A stretch of 64,000 nucleotides of DNA, from positions 742,502 through 806,501 of the forward strand of contig NZ_JABBGF010000001.1 of assembly GCF_012927265.1 (NCBI RefSeq), in the 5' to 3' direction. This DNA is from Chryseobacterium cheonjiense (GTDB lineage Bacteria > Bacteroidota > Bacteroidia > Flavobacteriales > Weeksellaceae). This document shows, piece after piece, positions 28,099-37,878 of the stretch. How positions within the stretch are numbered: position 1 is the stretch's first letter; each line of letters begins with the position of its first letter. The position numbers were made by a program, and so were the translations under genes. The notes under the pieces are model-generated. The model was given only the letters and a program-made list of their open reading frames with translations, had not been told where the DNA came from and did not search any database.

Positions 28099-29406
28099 TT
28101 AATAAGCTACTTCCATTTTCACTTTTTTACCTTTCAATTTTTCATTGGCCAGCTTGCGTAAAACAGAATTTACTTTATTTCTGGAAACCGCAACATAGGA
28201 AGTGGAGTCCTTCACTTCGATTAAGCCGACGTCTTCTTTTTGCAGTTCACCTTTTTTAAGCAGGTATCCTACAATATCCACTTTGTTCACTTTGTCTTTC
28301 TTTCCGGCACTGATGTAAATGGTCTGGAACGGTGTTTTCTCCGGAACTTTTTCAAATCCGGCAACACTTTCTATGGGAGTATCATTCTTAATGAATGGAA
28401 AATTCTCTTCCTCCGTCATGATAAGGTAAGCAAAACCTTTCGCATTCATTCTCGCTGTACGGCCGTTTCTATGGATAAAAGCATCTTCTTTCGGGGGTAA
28501 TTGGTAATGAACGATGGATTCAACTTCAGGAACATCCAACCCTCTTGCTGCCAGATCGGTTGTGATTAAGATTCTCGCCGAATCATTTCTGAACTTTAAA
28601 AGCGCACGTTCTCTTTCATCCTGCTCCATACCTCCGTGAAAAGTTTCCCTGTCAATTCCTTTCTGGCGCAGCAGCTCAGAAATTCTGTCAACGGCATCCC
28701 TGTGATTACAGAAAATCAGGGTTCTCTTATTTCCTATCTTACAGATTAAATTAAATAGGGTATCGAGCTTTTCTTCGGATGTCGTCATTACTTTTTTTAA
28801 CTGAATATCAGGCTTTGCTTCATTTAATTTTAAAAAGTTGATAACTTTTTCATCTTTAAGTCCGGTAAAGTCCGGAATTTCATCCATCGCGGTTGCAGAT
28901 GTCAGAATTCTTTGCGAAAGACTTTTTAATGACTGACAGATAAATTCCATATCATCCTGAAATCCCAATTCCAATGCTTTGTCAAACTCATCCAGAACAA
29001 GTGTCTGAATCGTTTTCGGATCAAAATTATTATTTCTTATATGGTAAACTACTCTTCCCGGAGTCCCTATCAACACTGCCGGAGCTTCGATGAGATTATT
29101 GACTTCGATTTTTTTGTCGTGACCGCCATAGCAAACCGAAACCTTAAAGTCTGTTCCCATCGATTTAAAAACCTGTTCAATCTGCAATGCCAGTTCTCTT
29201 GCCGGAACTAAAATTAAAGTTTGGATTCCGGATGTATTTTTCTTTAAATTTCTAAGTACAGGCAATAAAAAAGCAAGCGTTTTACCCGAACCGGTAGGAG
29301 AGAGCAGAATAATATCCTGGCTGTTTTCCGTTGCTTTATAAGTAGATTTCTGCATCTGATTCATATCCTGAATCTGCAGTTTTTCGTAGATAGATTGTAG
29401 TTCCAT
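28099..29406 (-). CDS. DEAD-box RNA helicase, DbpA-like
   Basis: About 435 residues. Helicase motifs: Q motif near MNQMQKSTY, motif I SPTGSGKT, Ia PARELALQI, motif II DEFD (a DEAD variant), III SAT, V TDLAARGLDVP and VI HRNGRTAR. The C-terminal 75 residues form a DbpA/CsdA RNA-binding domain, which in DbpA targets the enzyme to hairpin 92 of 23S rRNA during 50S assembly. The 12th codon ATG at 29406 is chosen because a -7 element lies directly upstream of it. Confidence 0.9.
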   Translation of the reverse strand: MELQSIYEKLQIQDMNQMQKSTYKATENSQDIILLSPTGSGKTLAFLLPVLRNLKKNTSGIQTLILVPARELALQIEQVFKSMGTDFKVSVCYGGHDKKIEVNNLIEAPAVLIGTPGRVVYHIRNNNFDPKTIQTLVLDEFDKALELGFQDDMEFICQSLKSLSQRILTSATAMDEIPDFTGLKDEKVINFLKLNEAKPDIQLKKVMTTSEEKLDTLFNLICKIGNKRTLIFCNHRDAVDRISELLRQKGIDRETFHGGMEQDERERALLKFRNDSARILITTDLAARGLDVPEVESIVHYQLPPKEDAFIHRNGRTARMNAKGFAYLIMTEEENFPFIKNDTPIESVAGFEKVPEKTPFQTIYISAGKKDKVNKVDIVGYLLKKGELQKEDVGLIEVKDSTSYVAVSRNKVNSVLRKLANEKLKGKKVKMEVAY

Positions 29407-29411
29407 GGGTG

Positions 29412-29439
29412 CAAAGATAGTGAATTTACATGGCGACAA
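29412..29439 (-). promoter_or_regulatory. Helicase gene promoter
   Basis: Minus strand TTG, 17-bp spacer, TATCTTTG (29419-29412), ending 5 nt before the ATG at 29406. The mRNA is probably leaderless. Confidence 0.6.
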
Positions 29440-29467
29440 TGAAGGAGTTTGAGAGACGGGATTTTGT

Positions 29468-30745
29468 TTATTGTTTTAGATCATTCATCCGTTTAAGAAT
29501 CTCTTTCCCCCGAACAAGAGTAACATTGTAAGTCTGTTCGGGATTATGTATTGCTTTTTCATATAAATCTCTGGCTAAATTATTATTTCCCTGCACAAGA
29601 TTAATGAATCCTAAGATTTCATATAAAAAGTTTTGCATTTTGGAATCTGGATTGTTCTGAGCAGATAAATACGTTAAAATCCGTTGTGCTGCATCAATTT
29701 TGGGATCTTTATATTGTTTAATTTCATATCCAAGAGGCTTGCTGAACCAATAATCCCACATGCTGCCGTTATTGTGCTCATTCCATGAATACTTTATAAG
29801 TTGTAAGGCGACTTCCAGTAAGGCAGGATCTAAATTTTTATTTTTTGAAGGAGATGTTCTGCTTTCCTCAATATAACGATCAATGATAGACTCCATTCCT
29901 TTATCCTTCATTTCCTGGAAAATAGATTCTTTAAGGTATAGGGCGTGATTTTTTGAGAAACTTTCATAAGCAAAGGAAGGAGGAAAGTGATCTGCCAGAT
30001 TTTCTATTCTGTATCCTTTTTTCAGCTCAGCTTTTAAATCAATTTTATATACTGTATTATAATCATGGAAAAGATAGACGTAGATAATGCCTTTTTTTAG
30101 ATCGCATATCGTAGAATATAGAGTATTCAGTTCTCCTTCCTGATGGGTTTTATCCAGAATGGTTTTTAGAAAATTAATGTTGTTTTCCTTAGATTCCGAG
30201 AGCATTTCATTGGCGATTTCAGGTCTTCTGCATGCTAGTTTTCCATTGATCATATTGCAGTTTGAATTGATCTGAAAGTCTCCTTTTTTTTCAATAATAC
30301 CTTTTGGATTGATCAGTACGGAGTTTCCTTCCTTATCAGCTAATAAGACCTGAGACTGGGAGATGTAATCATATTTTTTTAAGATTACGAGGGCCTCTTT
30401 TACGTTTTTACATTTTCCTAAAACCTCCCACATAATATCGCCTTTATAAGGATTTGTCAGGTTGAGCTTACTTAAATCATAATTGGCTGCGGCATAATCA
30501 AAAAACAGCCCATGTTCATTCATTGCTGAAGCAATTTGCATATCCGGCGCTCCGAAACAAACAGAAGCATAGCGGGCTTTGGTAGCCGGGTTATACCATA
30601 TTCTGTTAAAAGGTGTAGTATCGTCTTCATTAGCCGCTGCGTATACTTCTCCGCCTCTGGAACATGAAAAAATAGTGCATGCTTTTGCCGTACCTGGGCC
30701 GTATATAAGGATACTCATTACTATTAAAAAAATAATTTTATTCAT
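29468..30745 (-). CDS. Secreted Ntn hydrolase, choloylglycine-hydrolase-like
   Basis: A 425-residue protein. The signal peptide ends at AKA, and cleavage exposes Cys at the mature N-terminus (CTIFSC), the nucleophile position of linear amide C-N hydrolases. Further family traits are the NEDDT segment, GLFFDYAA and an NSNCNM stretch. The C-terminal 130 residues are helical and repeat-like. The substrate could be an N-acyl amide or a penicillin-like compound; this cannot be resolved here. Single gene, downstream of nothing on its strand. Confidence 0.82.
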   Translation of the reverse strand: MNKIIFLIVMSILIYGPGTAKACTIFSCSRGGEVYAAANEDDTTPFNRIWYNPATKARYASVCFGAPDMQIASAMNEHGLFFDYAAANYDLSKLNLTNPYKGDIMWEVLGKCKNVKEALVILKKYDYISQSQVLLADKEGNSVLINPKGIIEKKGDFQINSNCNMINGKLACRRPEIANEMLSESKENNINFLKTILDKTHQEGELNTLYSTICDLKKGIIYVYLFHDYNTVYKIDLKAELKKGYRIENLADHFPPSFAYESFSKNHALYLKESIFQEMKDKGMESIIDRYIEESRTSPSKNKNLDPALLEVALQLIKYSWNEHNNGSMWDYWFSKPLGYEIKQYKDPKIDAAQRILTYLSAQNNPDSKMQNFLYEILGFINLVQGNNNLARDLYEKAIHNPEQTYNVTLVRGKEILKRMNDLKQ

Positions 30746-30875
30746 AATTTATAGTTTTTATATTAGTTGTTTGATTGTTGTAAATAAATGTTGTTAAATG
30801 CTTAAACAAAATTTAAGTTAAATCACGCCTTTTTTTAAGTATAACTTTTTTAATCATAACAGAAAGAAAATCTGC

Positions 30876-30906
30876 TTGTTATTATAAAATAAAACTCGTA
30901 CCTTTG
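30876..30906 (+). promoter_or_regulatory. rpsA promoter (TTG-N20-TAccTTTG)
   Basis: TTG at 30876-30878, a 20-bp spacer and TAccTTTG at 30899-30906. A leader of about 115 nt follows, containing the small hairpin CCACttttGTGG near 30910, where S1 autoregulation could act. Confidence 0.75.
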
Positions 30907-31028
30907 CACCCACTTTTGTGGCGAAAAGGTTTGAAAAGTAAATAACTATAAATTAATTACTTCCGTATTTTTCAATTCACATTCATTCAAACCGTTGAAA
31001 GAGAAGGAATACAAATTTTATTAGAATT

Positions 31029-32825
31029 ATGTCAAAAGAGACAAATTCAGCAGAATTATTATTAAACCAAAACGTAGCACCTGAACAATTTGACTGGGAT
31101 TCTTTCGAATCTGGTCTTGATGCTGATGCTAGAAAAGAGAAAAGCGATCTTGAAGAAATCTACAACGGATCTTTAAACAACCTTGACGATAATGACGTAT
31201 TGGTTGGTAAAGTAGTTAGATTAACTGACAAAGAGGCTATCGTAGACATCAACTTCAAATCTGAAGGTGTTATTTCTCTTAACGAATTCCGTTACAACCA
31301 AGGCCTTAAAGTAGGGGACGAGGTAGAAGTAATGGTAGACAGAAGAGAAGACAAAACCGGTCAGCTACAATTATCTCACAGAAAAGCAAGAACGCTTAAA
31401 GCTTGGGATAAAGTAAACGAACTTCACGAAACAGGTGAAATCGTAAACGGTTTTGTAAAATCAAGAACTAAAGGGGGTATGATCGTAGACGTACACGGAA
31501 TCGAAGCATTCTTACCTGGTTCTCAAATCGACGTTAAGCCAATCAAAGATTACGATCAGTTCGTAGGTAAAACTATGGAGTTCAAAGTTGTGAAAATCAA
31601 CCCTGAGTTCAAAAACGTAGTTGTATCTCACAAAGCATTGATCGAAGCAGATATCGAAGGTCAGAAAAAAGAAATCATCGCTCAGCTTGAAAAAGGTCAG
31701 GTTCTTGAAGGTACTGTTAAGAATATTACTTCTTACGGTGTATTCATTGACTTAGGTGGTGTAGACGGATTGATCCACATTACAGACCTTTCTTGGTCTA
31801 GAGTGAACCACCCGTCTGAAATCCTTGAAGACGGACAGACTGTGAAAGTGGTTATCCTTGACTTCGATGATGAAAAAACAAGAATCCAGTTAGGTATGAA
31901 GCAGTTAGAAGCTCATCCTTGGGATGCTCTTTCTGCTGACCTTAAAGTTGGAGACAGAGTAAAAGGAAAAGTAGTAGTTCTTGCTGACTATGGTGCATTC
32001 GTAGAAATCGCTCCTGGTGTAGAAGGATTAATCCACGTTTCTGAAATGTCTTGGTCTACTCACTTAAGATCTGCAGGAGACTTCGTGAAAGTAGGTGATG
32101 AAGTAGAAGCGGAAGTATTAACTTTAGACAGAGACGAAAGAAAAATTTCTTTGGGTATCAAGCAATTAAGCAAAGATCCATGGGAAAATATCGAAGCTAA
32201 ATATCCTGTAGGATCTAAGCATGTAGGAACTGTAAGAAACTTCACTAACTTCGGTGTATTCGTAGAATTAGAAGAAGGTATCGACGGATTAATCTACATC
32301 TCTGATCTTTCTTGGACTAAGAAAATCAAGCACCCATCTGAGTTCTGTGCAGTTGGTGATAAACTAGATGTTGTAGTTCTTGAATTAGACATCCAGGCTA
32401 GAAGATTATCTTTAGGTCACAAGCAATTGACAGAAAACCCTTGGGATGCATTTGAAACGAAATATGCTGAAGGAACTATCCACGCTGGTAAAGCGGTAGA
32501 AGTACACGATAAAGGAGCTTCTGTACAGTTCGAAGATGCGGAAGTGGAAGCTTTCTGCCCATCAAGATTATTAGAGAAGGAAGACGGATCTAAAATCAAG
32601 AAAGGTGAAGAAGCTGATTTCAAAGTAATCGAGTTCAACAAAGAATTCAAGAGAGTAGTAGTTTCTCATACAGGAATCTTCAGAGATGAGGAGAAAAAGA
32701 ATGCAAGAGAATCTTCTAACAACAGATCTAATAATACATCATCTTCTAATAACGAAGAAAGATCAACTCTTGGAGATATCGATGCATTAGCAGAATTAAA
32801 AAGAAAAATGGAAGAAGGTAAATAA
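31029..32825 (+). CDS. rpsA: 30S ribosomal protein S1
   Basis: A 598-residue RNA-binding protein with six S1 (OB-fold) repeats. They begin near VLVGKVVRL, VNGFVKSRT, LEGTVKNIT, VKGKVVVLA, HVGTVRNFT and HAGKAVEVH. Repeats 3-5 are the most conserved, each with a GxxGLIHxSDxSW-like segment. The Ser/Asn-rich tail is typical of Bacteroidota S1. Codon choice is markedly biased, as expected of a highly expressed gene. S1 helps load mRNA on the ribosome, notable in a phylum with few Shine-Dalgarno sites. Confidence 0.97.
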   Translation: MSKETNSAELLLNQNVAPEQFDWDSFESGLDADARKEKSDLEEIYNGSLNNLDDNDVLVGKVVRLTDKEAIVDINFKSEGVISLNEFRYNQGLKVGDEVEVMVDRREDKTGQLQLSHRKARTLKAWDKVNELHETGEIVNGFVKSRTKGGMIVDVHGIEAFLPGSQIDVKPIKDYDQFVGKTMEFKVVKINPEFKNVVVSHKALIEADIEGQKKEIIAQLEKGQVLEGTVKNITSYGVFIDLGGVDGLIHITDLSWSRVNHPSEILEDGQTVKVVILDFDDEKTRIQLGMKQLEAHPWDALSADLKVGDRVKGKVVVLADYGAFVEIAPGVEGLIHVSEMSWSTHLRSAGDFVKVGDEVEAEVLTLDRDERKISLGIKQLSKDPWENIEAKYPVGSKHVGTVRNFTNFGVFVELEEGIDGLIYISDLSWTKKIKHPSEFCAVGDKLDVVVLELDIQARRLSLGHKQLTENPWDAFETKYAEGTIHAGKAVEVHDKGASVQFEDAEVEAFCPSRLLEKEDGSKIKKGEEADFKVIEFNKEFKRVVVSHTGIFRDEEKKNARESSNNRSNNTSSSNNEERSTLGDIDALAELKRKMEEGK

Positions 32826-32847
32826 TCTTCACATATTTTTGAAATAG

Positions 32848-32872
32848 GCCACTCTTATGAGTGGCTTTTTTT
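32848..32872 (+). terminator. rpsA terminator
   Basis: GCCACTC pairs with GAGTGGC around loop ttat, followed by seven T. Confidence 0.85.
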
Positions 32873-33042
32873 ATTTTATGATATTTAACTAAAAATTTTA
32901 AGTCGATTGAATGAATTGAAATAATTCATAATTATGTGATTTTACTGATTTAAAATTTAAAATTAAATATTATTAATAATGATTTTATTTGTTGTTGTTT
33001 TTGTTGTTGTTTGTTTGTAAATTCGGGGCTTTAATTATATAT

Positions 33043-35640
33043 ATGAGAAAAAAGACTCTACCTCTTTTATTTGCAGTTTGTGCATCTTTACCTTCTTTTG
33101 TTTTCGGACAGGATAATGAAAGCTTAATAAGAGATTATATCTCTCAAAATAAAATCAGAGAATACAAAAAATCTGATCTTGCAAATTTCATCATTGATAA
33201 TGTTGATAACTCAAAATCAATGAACGGAGATATTGTGAAGTTTCAGCAGGTATATAATGGATTTCCTGTTTATAATTCCGAAGGAACAGCACTTGTAAGA
33301 GATCATAAAATTATTTATTACTCAGATACTTTTCTCAAAGATTATAGTTCAGCAGCATCAGATAATCCTGCAATTACAAAAAGCATCGCATTACAAAAGA
33401 TTTCTCAGGATCTGCAGCTGCCGGAAATACAATCATATCCAATATTAGATTTTAAAGAACCCGAACCGGAAAATGGTAAGATGGTAAAGCAAAGATTGGT
33501 ATATGTTCTTGATAACGGAATTTTAAAGTTGGCTTATCATTTCTCTTTCCCCCAACCCAATGCTTCAAATTACTGGGACATTCTGATTGATGCGGCCAAT
33601 GGAAATGTGATCAGCAAAACAGATATTAATTTATCTTGTAATTTCCGTCACGATGCTTATTCTCATAATAAAGAGAATTCTTACGCCCATCTGATTGGTC
33701 CGGTATTCGAACCTTATAAAAATAATTTTTCGTTCTTAGCTCCGGACAATGCGAGTTATAATGTTTTTCCTCTGCCAATTGAAGCTCCTACTTTCGGCTC
33801 CAGATCTATCTTGAGCAACCCGTGGATTTTGTCGGCTTCTCCGGAAGGCTGGCATTATGATGGTAATACACGATATACCATTACAAGAGGAAATAATGCA
33901 TATGCTTATGAAGACACTACCACAACAAATATACCCGGATTTTCTCCGGATGCTGGAACTGCCCGGAATTTTGACTATTCTTTTAACATTAATGATGATC
34001 CTTTTATAAATCAAAGTGCTGCCATTACCAATTTATTTTATCTGAACAACAGGATACATGATGTCTTTTACCTATTTGGTTTTACTCCTGCAGCGAAAAA
34101 CTTTCAAAACACAAATTTTGGATTGGGAGGTATAGGAAATGACTATGTACAGGCTGAAGCACAAGATGGTGGAGGAACCAACAATGCAAATTTTGCGAGT
34201 CCGGCTGATGGAAGCAGACCAAGAATGCAAATGTATCTCTGGTCCACTGTAAACAGGATCTTTTTCTATAATGCGCCAAGCTCAGCAGTCAATCGTCAGC
34301 CGTTAGCCGGAACAGCGACATTCGGAAATCCCTTGGATCCAACGGGGGTTACTGGTAATGTTAAGCTGTCATCCGTATTAGATGGATGTACAGCAATTTC
34401 AGCAGGTTCACTTACCGGAAAAATAGGCTTAATAGAAAGAGGAACCTGTAACTTTTCTGTAAAGGTTAAAAATGCACAGAATGCTGGAGCGTCTGCAGTA
34501 ATTATTTATAATAATTCAGCTAATGGCGATACTGTTGGGAATATGTCTGGTACCGATGCTACGATAACCATTCCGTCTGTTTTAATATCAAATACAGAGG
34601 GAGAGTATATCAAAAGTCAGCTTGCTGTTAATACCACCGTCAATGTAACATTAAAAAATGATCCTGCGCTCAGTATAACTCCAGATGGAAGTTTTGATAA
34701 TGGTATCGTTGTTCATGAATATGGACACGGAATTTCAAACAGATTAACAGGAACAGGCTCCAATTGCTTAAGTTCTACTGCCAGTAAAGAACAAATGGGT
34801 GAAGGCTGGTCAGACTTCTTTGCCTTAATGCTTACCAATAAACCGGGAGACAATGCTTCGGTACCAAGAGGTATCGGAACCTATGCGGTAGGACAACCCA
34901 TAACAGGGGGAGGGATCAGACCTGCCAAATATTCACCGGATTTCGCTATCAATGACTTTACTTATGGGGATACAAATGGTATGGAATATACAAATTCGAA
35001 TGGGCAGGTAGTTCCGGATGTACACTCTATTGGGTTTGTATGGGCAACAATGCTTTGGGATCTCCACTGGCAATATGTAGCAAAATATGGTTATTCATCT
35101 GATGTTACCGCCAATACAACCAATGGAAGCTCAAGAGTATTACAGCTCGTAACCAACGCTTTAAAGCTTCAGGCTTGTAATCCTACATTCATAGACGGTA
35201 GAAATGCAATACTTAGTGCAGAGCTAGCGGCTACACAAGGTGCAGACCGATGCATGATCTGGAGAACGTTTGCAAAAAGAGGATTAGGGGTAAATGCTTC
35301 AGCAGGATCTAAAACCGATATTAATGACCAGGCAGAAGATTTCACGACTCCGGTAGACTGTATTTTAGCTACCGGAGAAGTTAATGCGGCAGATAATACA
35401 ATTTCTATTTACCCTAACCCTGCTAAAAATGAGTTTTTCATTAACTTCCCAAGTAAAATTATGGGTAAGGTGAGTGTTGAAATTTATGATATGTCCGGAA
35501 AGCTTATTTCTTCTGAAGATAAAATTTCACCTGATGCAAAAAAATCGATTTCTACCGATAAGCTGATCAACGGAACTTATCTTGTAAAAGTAAAAGGGAT
35601 TGGTATTGAGACAACGTCAAAACTGATCGTAAAAAAATAA
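33043..35640 (+). CDS. Secreted M36 (fungalysin) metalloprotease with T9SS tail
   Basis: About 865 residues from the ATG at 33043, which starts a clean signal peptide ending near VFGQD; an earlier in-frame ATG at 32989 is rejected. An FTP propeptide is followed by the M36 catalytic domain with HEYGH zinc ligands (VVHEYGHGISNRL) and a downstream Glu. A PA domain (GLIERGTCNFSVKVKNAQ) is inserted in it. The last 80 residues (YPNPAKNEFFINF ... GTYLVKVKG) form a type A type-IX secretion signal, so the enzyme is exported across the outer membrane. Probable role: extracellular protein degradation. Confidence 0.93.
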   Translation: MRKKTLPLLFAVCASLPSFVFGQDNESLIRDYISQNKIREYKKSDLANFIIDNVDNSKSMNGDIVKFQQVYNGFPVYNSEGTALVRDHKIIYYSDTFLKDYSSAASDNPAITKSIALQKISQDLQLPEIQSYPILDFKEPEPENGKMVKQRLVYVLDNGILKLAYHFSFPQPNASNYWDILIDAANGNVISKTDINLSCNFRHDAYSHNKENSYAHLIGPVFEPYKNNFSFLAPDNASYNVFPLPIEAPTFGSRSILSNPWILSASPEGWHYDGNTRYTITRGNNAYAYEDTTTTNIPGFSPDAGTARNFDYSFNINDDPFINQSAAITNLFYLNNRIHDVFYLFGFTPAAKNFQNTNFGLGGIGNDYVQAEAQDGGGTNNANFASPADGSRPRMQMYLWSTVNRIFFYNAPSSAVNRQPLAGTATFGNPLDPTGVTGNVKLSSVLDGCTAISAGSLTGKIGLIERGTCNFSVKVKNAQNAGASAVIIYNNSANGDTVGNMSGTDATITIPSVLISNTEGEYIKSQLAVNTTVNVTLKNDPALSITPDGSFDNGIVVHEYGHGISNRLTGTGSNCLSSTASKEQMGEGWSDFFALMLTNKPGDNASVPRGIGTYAVGQPITGGGIRPAKYSPDFAINDFTYGDTNGMEYTNSNGQVVPDVHSIGFVWATMLWDLHWQYVAKYGYSSDVTANTTNGSSRVLQLVTNALKLQACNPTFIDGRNAILSAELAATQGADRCMIWRTFAKRGLGVNASAGSKTDINDQAEDFTTPVDCILATGEVNAADNTISIYPNPAKNEFFINFPSKIMGKVSVEIYDMSGKLISSEDKISPDAKKSISTDKLINGTYLVKVKGIGIETTSKLIVKK

Positions 35641-35659
35641 ATTAAGATAAAACAACATT

Positions 35660-35696
35660 AATATTCCGGCGCAAGCGAAGCTTGCGCCGGAATATT
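35660..35696 (+). terminator. Perfect 17-bp hairpin with GAA loop
   Basis: Arms 35660-35676 and 35680-35696 are perfectly complementary around loop GAA, with TTTT overlapping the 3' edge. Probable terminator of the M36 gene. Confidence 0.75.
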
Positions 35697-35738
35697 TTAT
35701 CTATAATCACTATAGCATATAATTTCATTTATTAGCTG

Positions 35739-35746
35739 TAACTTTG
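35739..35746 (+). promoter_or_regulatory. EamA gene promoter -7 element
   Basis: TAACTTTG, 21 nt before the ATG at 35768. No clear TTG at -33. Confidence 0.4.
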
Positions 35747-35767
35747 CAGGCTTTTAAAAAATGAATC

Positions 35768-36739
35768 ATGCAGAAGAAAAATGTACTGAAAGGAGTGGTG
35801 TTTGTGGGAATTGGAGCAAGCATCTACGGAATGCTCGCTACTTTTGTAAAACTCGCTTACCAAGACGGCTATACTACCTCGGAAGTTACAACATCACAGT
35901 TTGTTTTAGGTTTAATCGGACTTTTAATACTGAACTTTATACAGACCATCACTTCAACAAAAAAACTGTCATCACCCAGTCGTCGAGAAGTACGAAATTT
36001 ACTGTTGGCTGGTACATCATTAGGGTGTACGAGTTTATTTTATTACATTGCCGTTCAGTATATTAATGTTTCAATTGCCATTGTGCTGCTGATGCAGTCG
36101 GTGTGGTTCAGTGTAGTTGCCGAGAGCTTTATGACCAGAAAACTGCCGCAGATGCGGAAGGTTGTGTCGGTAATTATCGTCTTAGCAGGAACGGTTTTGG
36201 CTACGAATCTTATCAATACCCAAATTGAAATTGATATCAAAGGTATTTTTTGGGGATTAATGGCGGCGGCATCATACACGCTTACTATGTTTACTTCAAA
36301 CAAGTTGGCAACGCATCTCCCGGTTTTCAGAAAAAGCATCATCATGCTTGCCGGAGGTTCGGTGGTGATCTTTTTATTCCTGATCTTTGCTCAGATCGGG
36401 CCGTTGCATTTCAATAGCTTACAAGCTTTTTATCTCAACTTTACAGAAAATACAGAACACATTCATGCTTTCAGGTATTCAATTTTATGGAAATATGGAT
36501 TTGTCCTGGCCTTATTCGGAACAATCATTCCTCCCATCTTATTTAATATCGGTTTTCCAAATGCAGGATTGGGATTAGGTAGTATTGTTTCATCGCTGGA
36601 GCTGCCGGTTTCCGTGACGATGGCATTTGTACTGTTGGGTGAAAAAGTAGGTTTTATACAGTGGGCCGGAATTGCACTGATTCTTTTTGCAATTGTTTTA
36701 ATGAACCTTCCATCCAGAAAACACGCTGCTGTGGTATAG
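35768..36739 (+). CDS. EamA/DMT family transporter
   Basis: A 323-residue protein with ten predicted membrane segments in two EamA halves (about 1-150 and 155-315), the drug/metabolite transporter layout. Conserved marks include YYIAVQYINVSIAIVLLMQSVW in the first half and ILFNIGFPNAGLGLGSIVSSLELP in the second. The substrate is unknown; members export amino acids or metabolites. Confidence 0.88.
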   Translation: MQKKNVLKGVVFVGIGASIYGMLATFVKLAYQDGYTTSEVTTSQFVLGLIGLLILNFIQTITSTKKLSSPSRREVRNLLLAGTSLGCTSLFYYIAVQYINVSIAIVLLMQSVWFSVVAESFMTRKLPQMRKVVSVIIVLAGTVLATNLINTQIEIDIKGIFWGLMAAASYTLTMFTSNKLATHLPVFRKSIIMLAGGSVVIFLFLIFAQIGPLHFNSLQAFYLNFTENTEHIHAFRYSILWKYGFVLALFGTIIPPILFNIGFPNAGLGLGSIVSSLELPVSVTMAFVLLGEKVGFIQWAGIALILFAIVLMNLPSRKHAAVV

Positions 36740-36774
36740 TGTTTGAAGAATTATAAAACTGAATAAAACAATAT

Positions 36775-36802
36775 AAACTGTTTCTTTTGAGGCAGTTTTT
36801 TT
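36775..36802 (+). terminator. Terminator after EamA gene
   Basis: AAACTG pairs with CAGTTT around a loop with partial inner pairing, followed by T residues. Confidence 0.6.
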
Positions 36803-36828
36803 AAATTTAAATAGTAAAATAAATCTTT

Positions 36829-37821
36829 ATGAAATATTTTAAGAATACTCTTACTGCTGTGATGTTGATCGTTTCCGGTGTACTTTTTTCGCAAATCAAA
36901 CCTCTTGATGCTGAGCTCACCAATTATCAGTATCCTTTTGAAGTATCTTTTCTGAATATTAAATCTCAGAATAACGATTTGAAAATGGCATACATGGATG
37001 TGAAACCAAAAGACTCCAACGGAAAAACCATTATGCTTCTTCATGGTAAAAATTTTAACGGAGCCTATTGGGAAAAGACTGCAAAAGACCTTTCTGATAA
37101 AGGATTTAGGGTAATCATTCCTGATCAGATCGGATTCGGGAAATCCTCGAAGCCACAAAGCTATCAGTTCTCGTTTTCACAGCTTGCCGAAAATACAAAA
37201 GCTATTTTGGATCATCTGAATATCGATAAAACAATTGTCTTAGGACATTCAATGGGTGGAATGGTAGCCACGAGGTTTACCCTTCAGTATCCCGGAAAAG
37301 TAGAAAAACTAGTTCTGGAAAACCCAATCGGATTGGAAGATTATAAAAGATTCGCATCCTATCAGACCATTGATGAGGCGTATCAGTCGGAATTAAAGAA
37401 TACGGCAGAATCTTACAAAAATTATCAGCTTAAATTCTATTATGATAACAAATGGAAATCTGAATATCAGCCGTGGCTGGATTTGATAGCAGGCTGGACC
37501 CTGCATCCGGATTACCCGAAAGTAGCATGGGACGCAGCTTTAACTTCAGATATGATTTACAATCAGCCGGTGTGCTACGAGTTTAAAAATATTCAGGTTC
37601 CGACACTTTTAATCATTGGAACCAGAGATCGGACCGCTATTGGAAAAGACAGGGCGCCAAAGGAACTTCAGCCGAAAATGGGACAGTACCAGATATTGGG
37701 TAAAAAAACACAGCAGGAAATTAAAGGTTCAAAATTAGTAGAGTTGGAAAATGTAGGCCATTTACCTCATATTGAAGTGTACGATAAATTCTGGAAAGCA
37801 CTGTATAATTTTATAAAATAA
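36829..37821 (+). CDS. Secreted alpha/beta hydrolase
   Basis: A 330-residue protein with a Sec signal peptide (cleavage near LFSQI). The fold motifs are LLHGKNFNGAYW (oxyanion), DQIGFGKSSKPQ, the nucleophile elbow GHSMGGM and the late GHLPHIE His. An acid residue is in GTRDRTAIG. It resembles epoxide-hydrolase/haloalkane-dehalogenase-like hydrolases of the Bacteroidota; the substrate is unknown. It ends 5 bp before a stable hairpin. Confidence 0.85.
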   Translation: MKYFKNTLTAVMLIVSGVLFSQIKPLDAELTNYQYPFEVSFLNIKSQNNDLKMAYMDVKPKDSNGKTIMLLHGKNFNGAYWEKTAKDLSDKGFRVIIPDQIGFGKSSKPQSYQFSFSQLAENTKAILDHLNIDKTIVLGHSMGGMVATRFTLQYPGKVEKLVLENPIGLEDYKRFASYQTIDEAYQSELKNTAESYKNYQLKFYYDNKWKSEYQPWLDLIAGWTLHPDYPKVAWDAALTSDMIYNQPVCYEFKNIQVPTLLIIGTRDRTAIGKDRAPKELQPKMGQYQILGKKTQQEIKGSKLVELENVGHLPHIEVYDKFWKALYNFIK

Positions 37822-37825
37822 TGAC

Positions 37826-37866
37826 AAAATATTACGGCGGCCAAGAATTGGCCGCCGTAATATTTT
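37826..37866. terminator. Perfect 19-bp GC-rich hairpin with GAA loop
   Basis: Arms 37826-37844 and 37848-37866 pair perfectly around GAA. It is placed between the convergent hydrolase and oxidoreductase genes; A and T runs make it bidirectional. Confidence 0.8.
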
Positions 37867-37878
37867 TATTTTCTTAAA

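Noticed and set aside
32989..33042. ATG at 32989 as start of the M36 protease
   Set aside because: It adds a hydrophobic stretch ahead of an already complete signal peptide starting at 33043.
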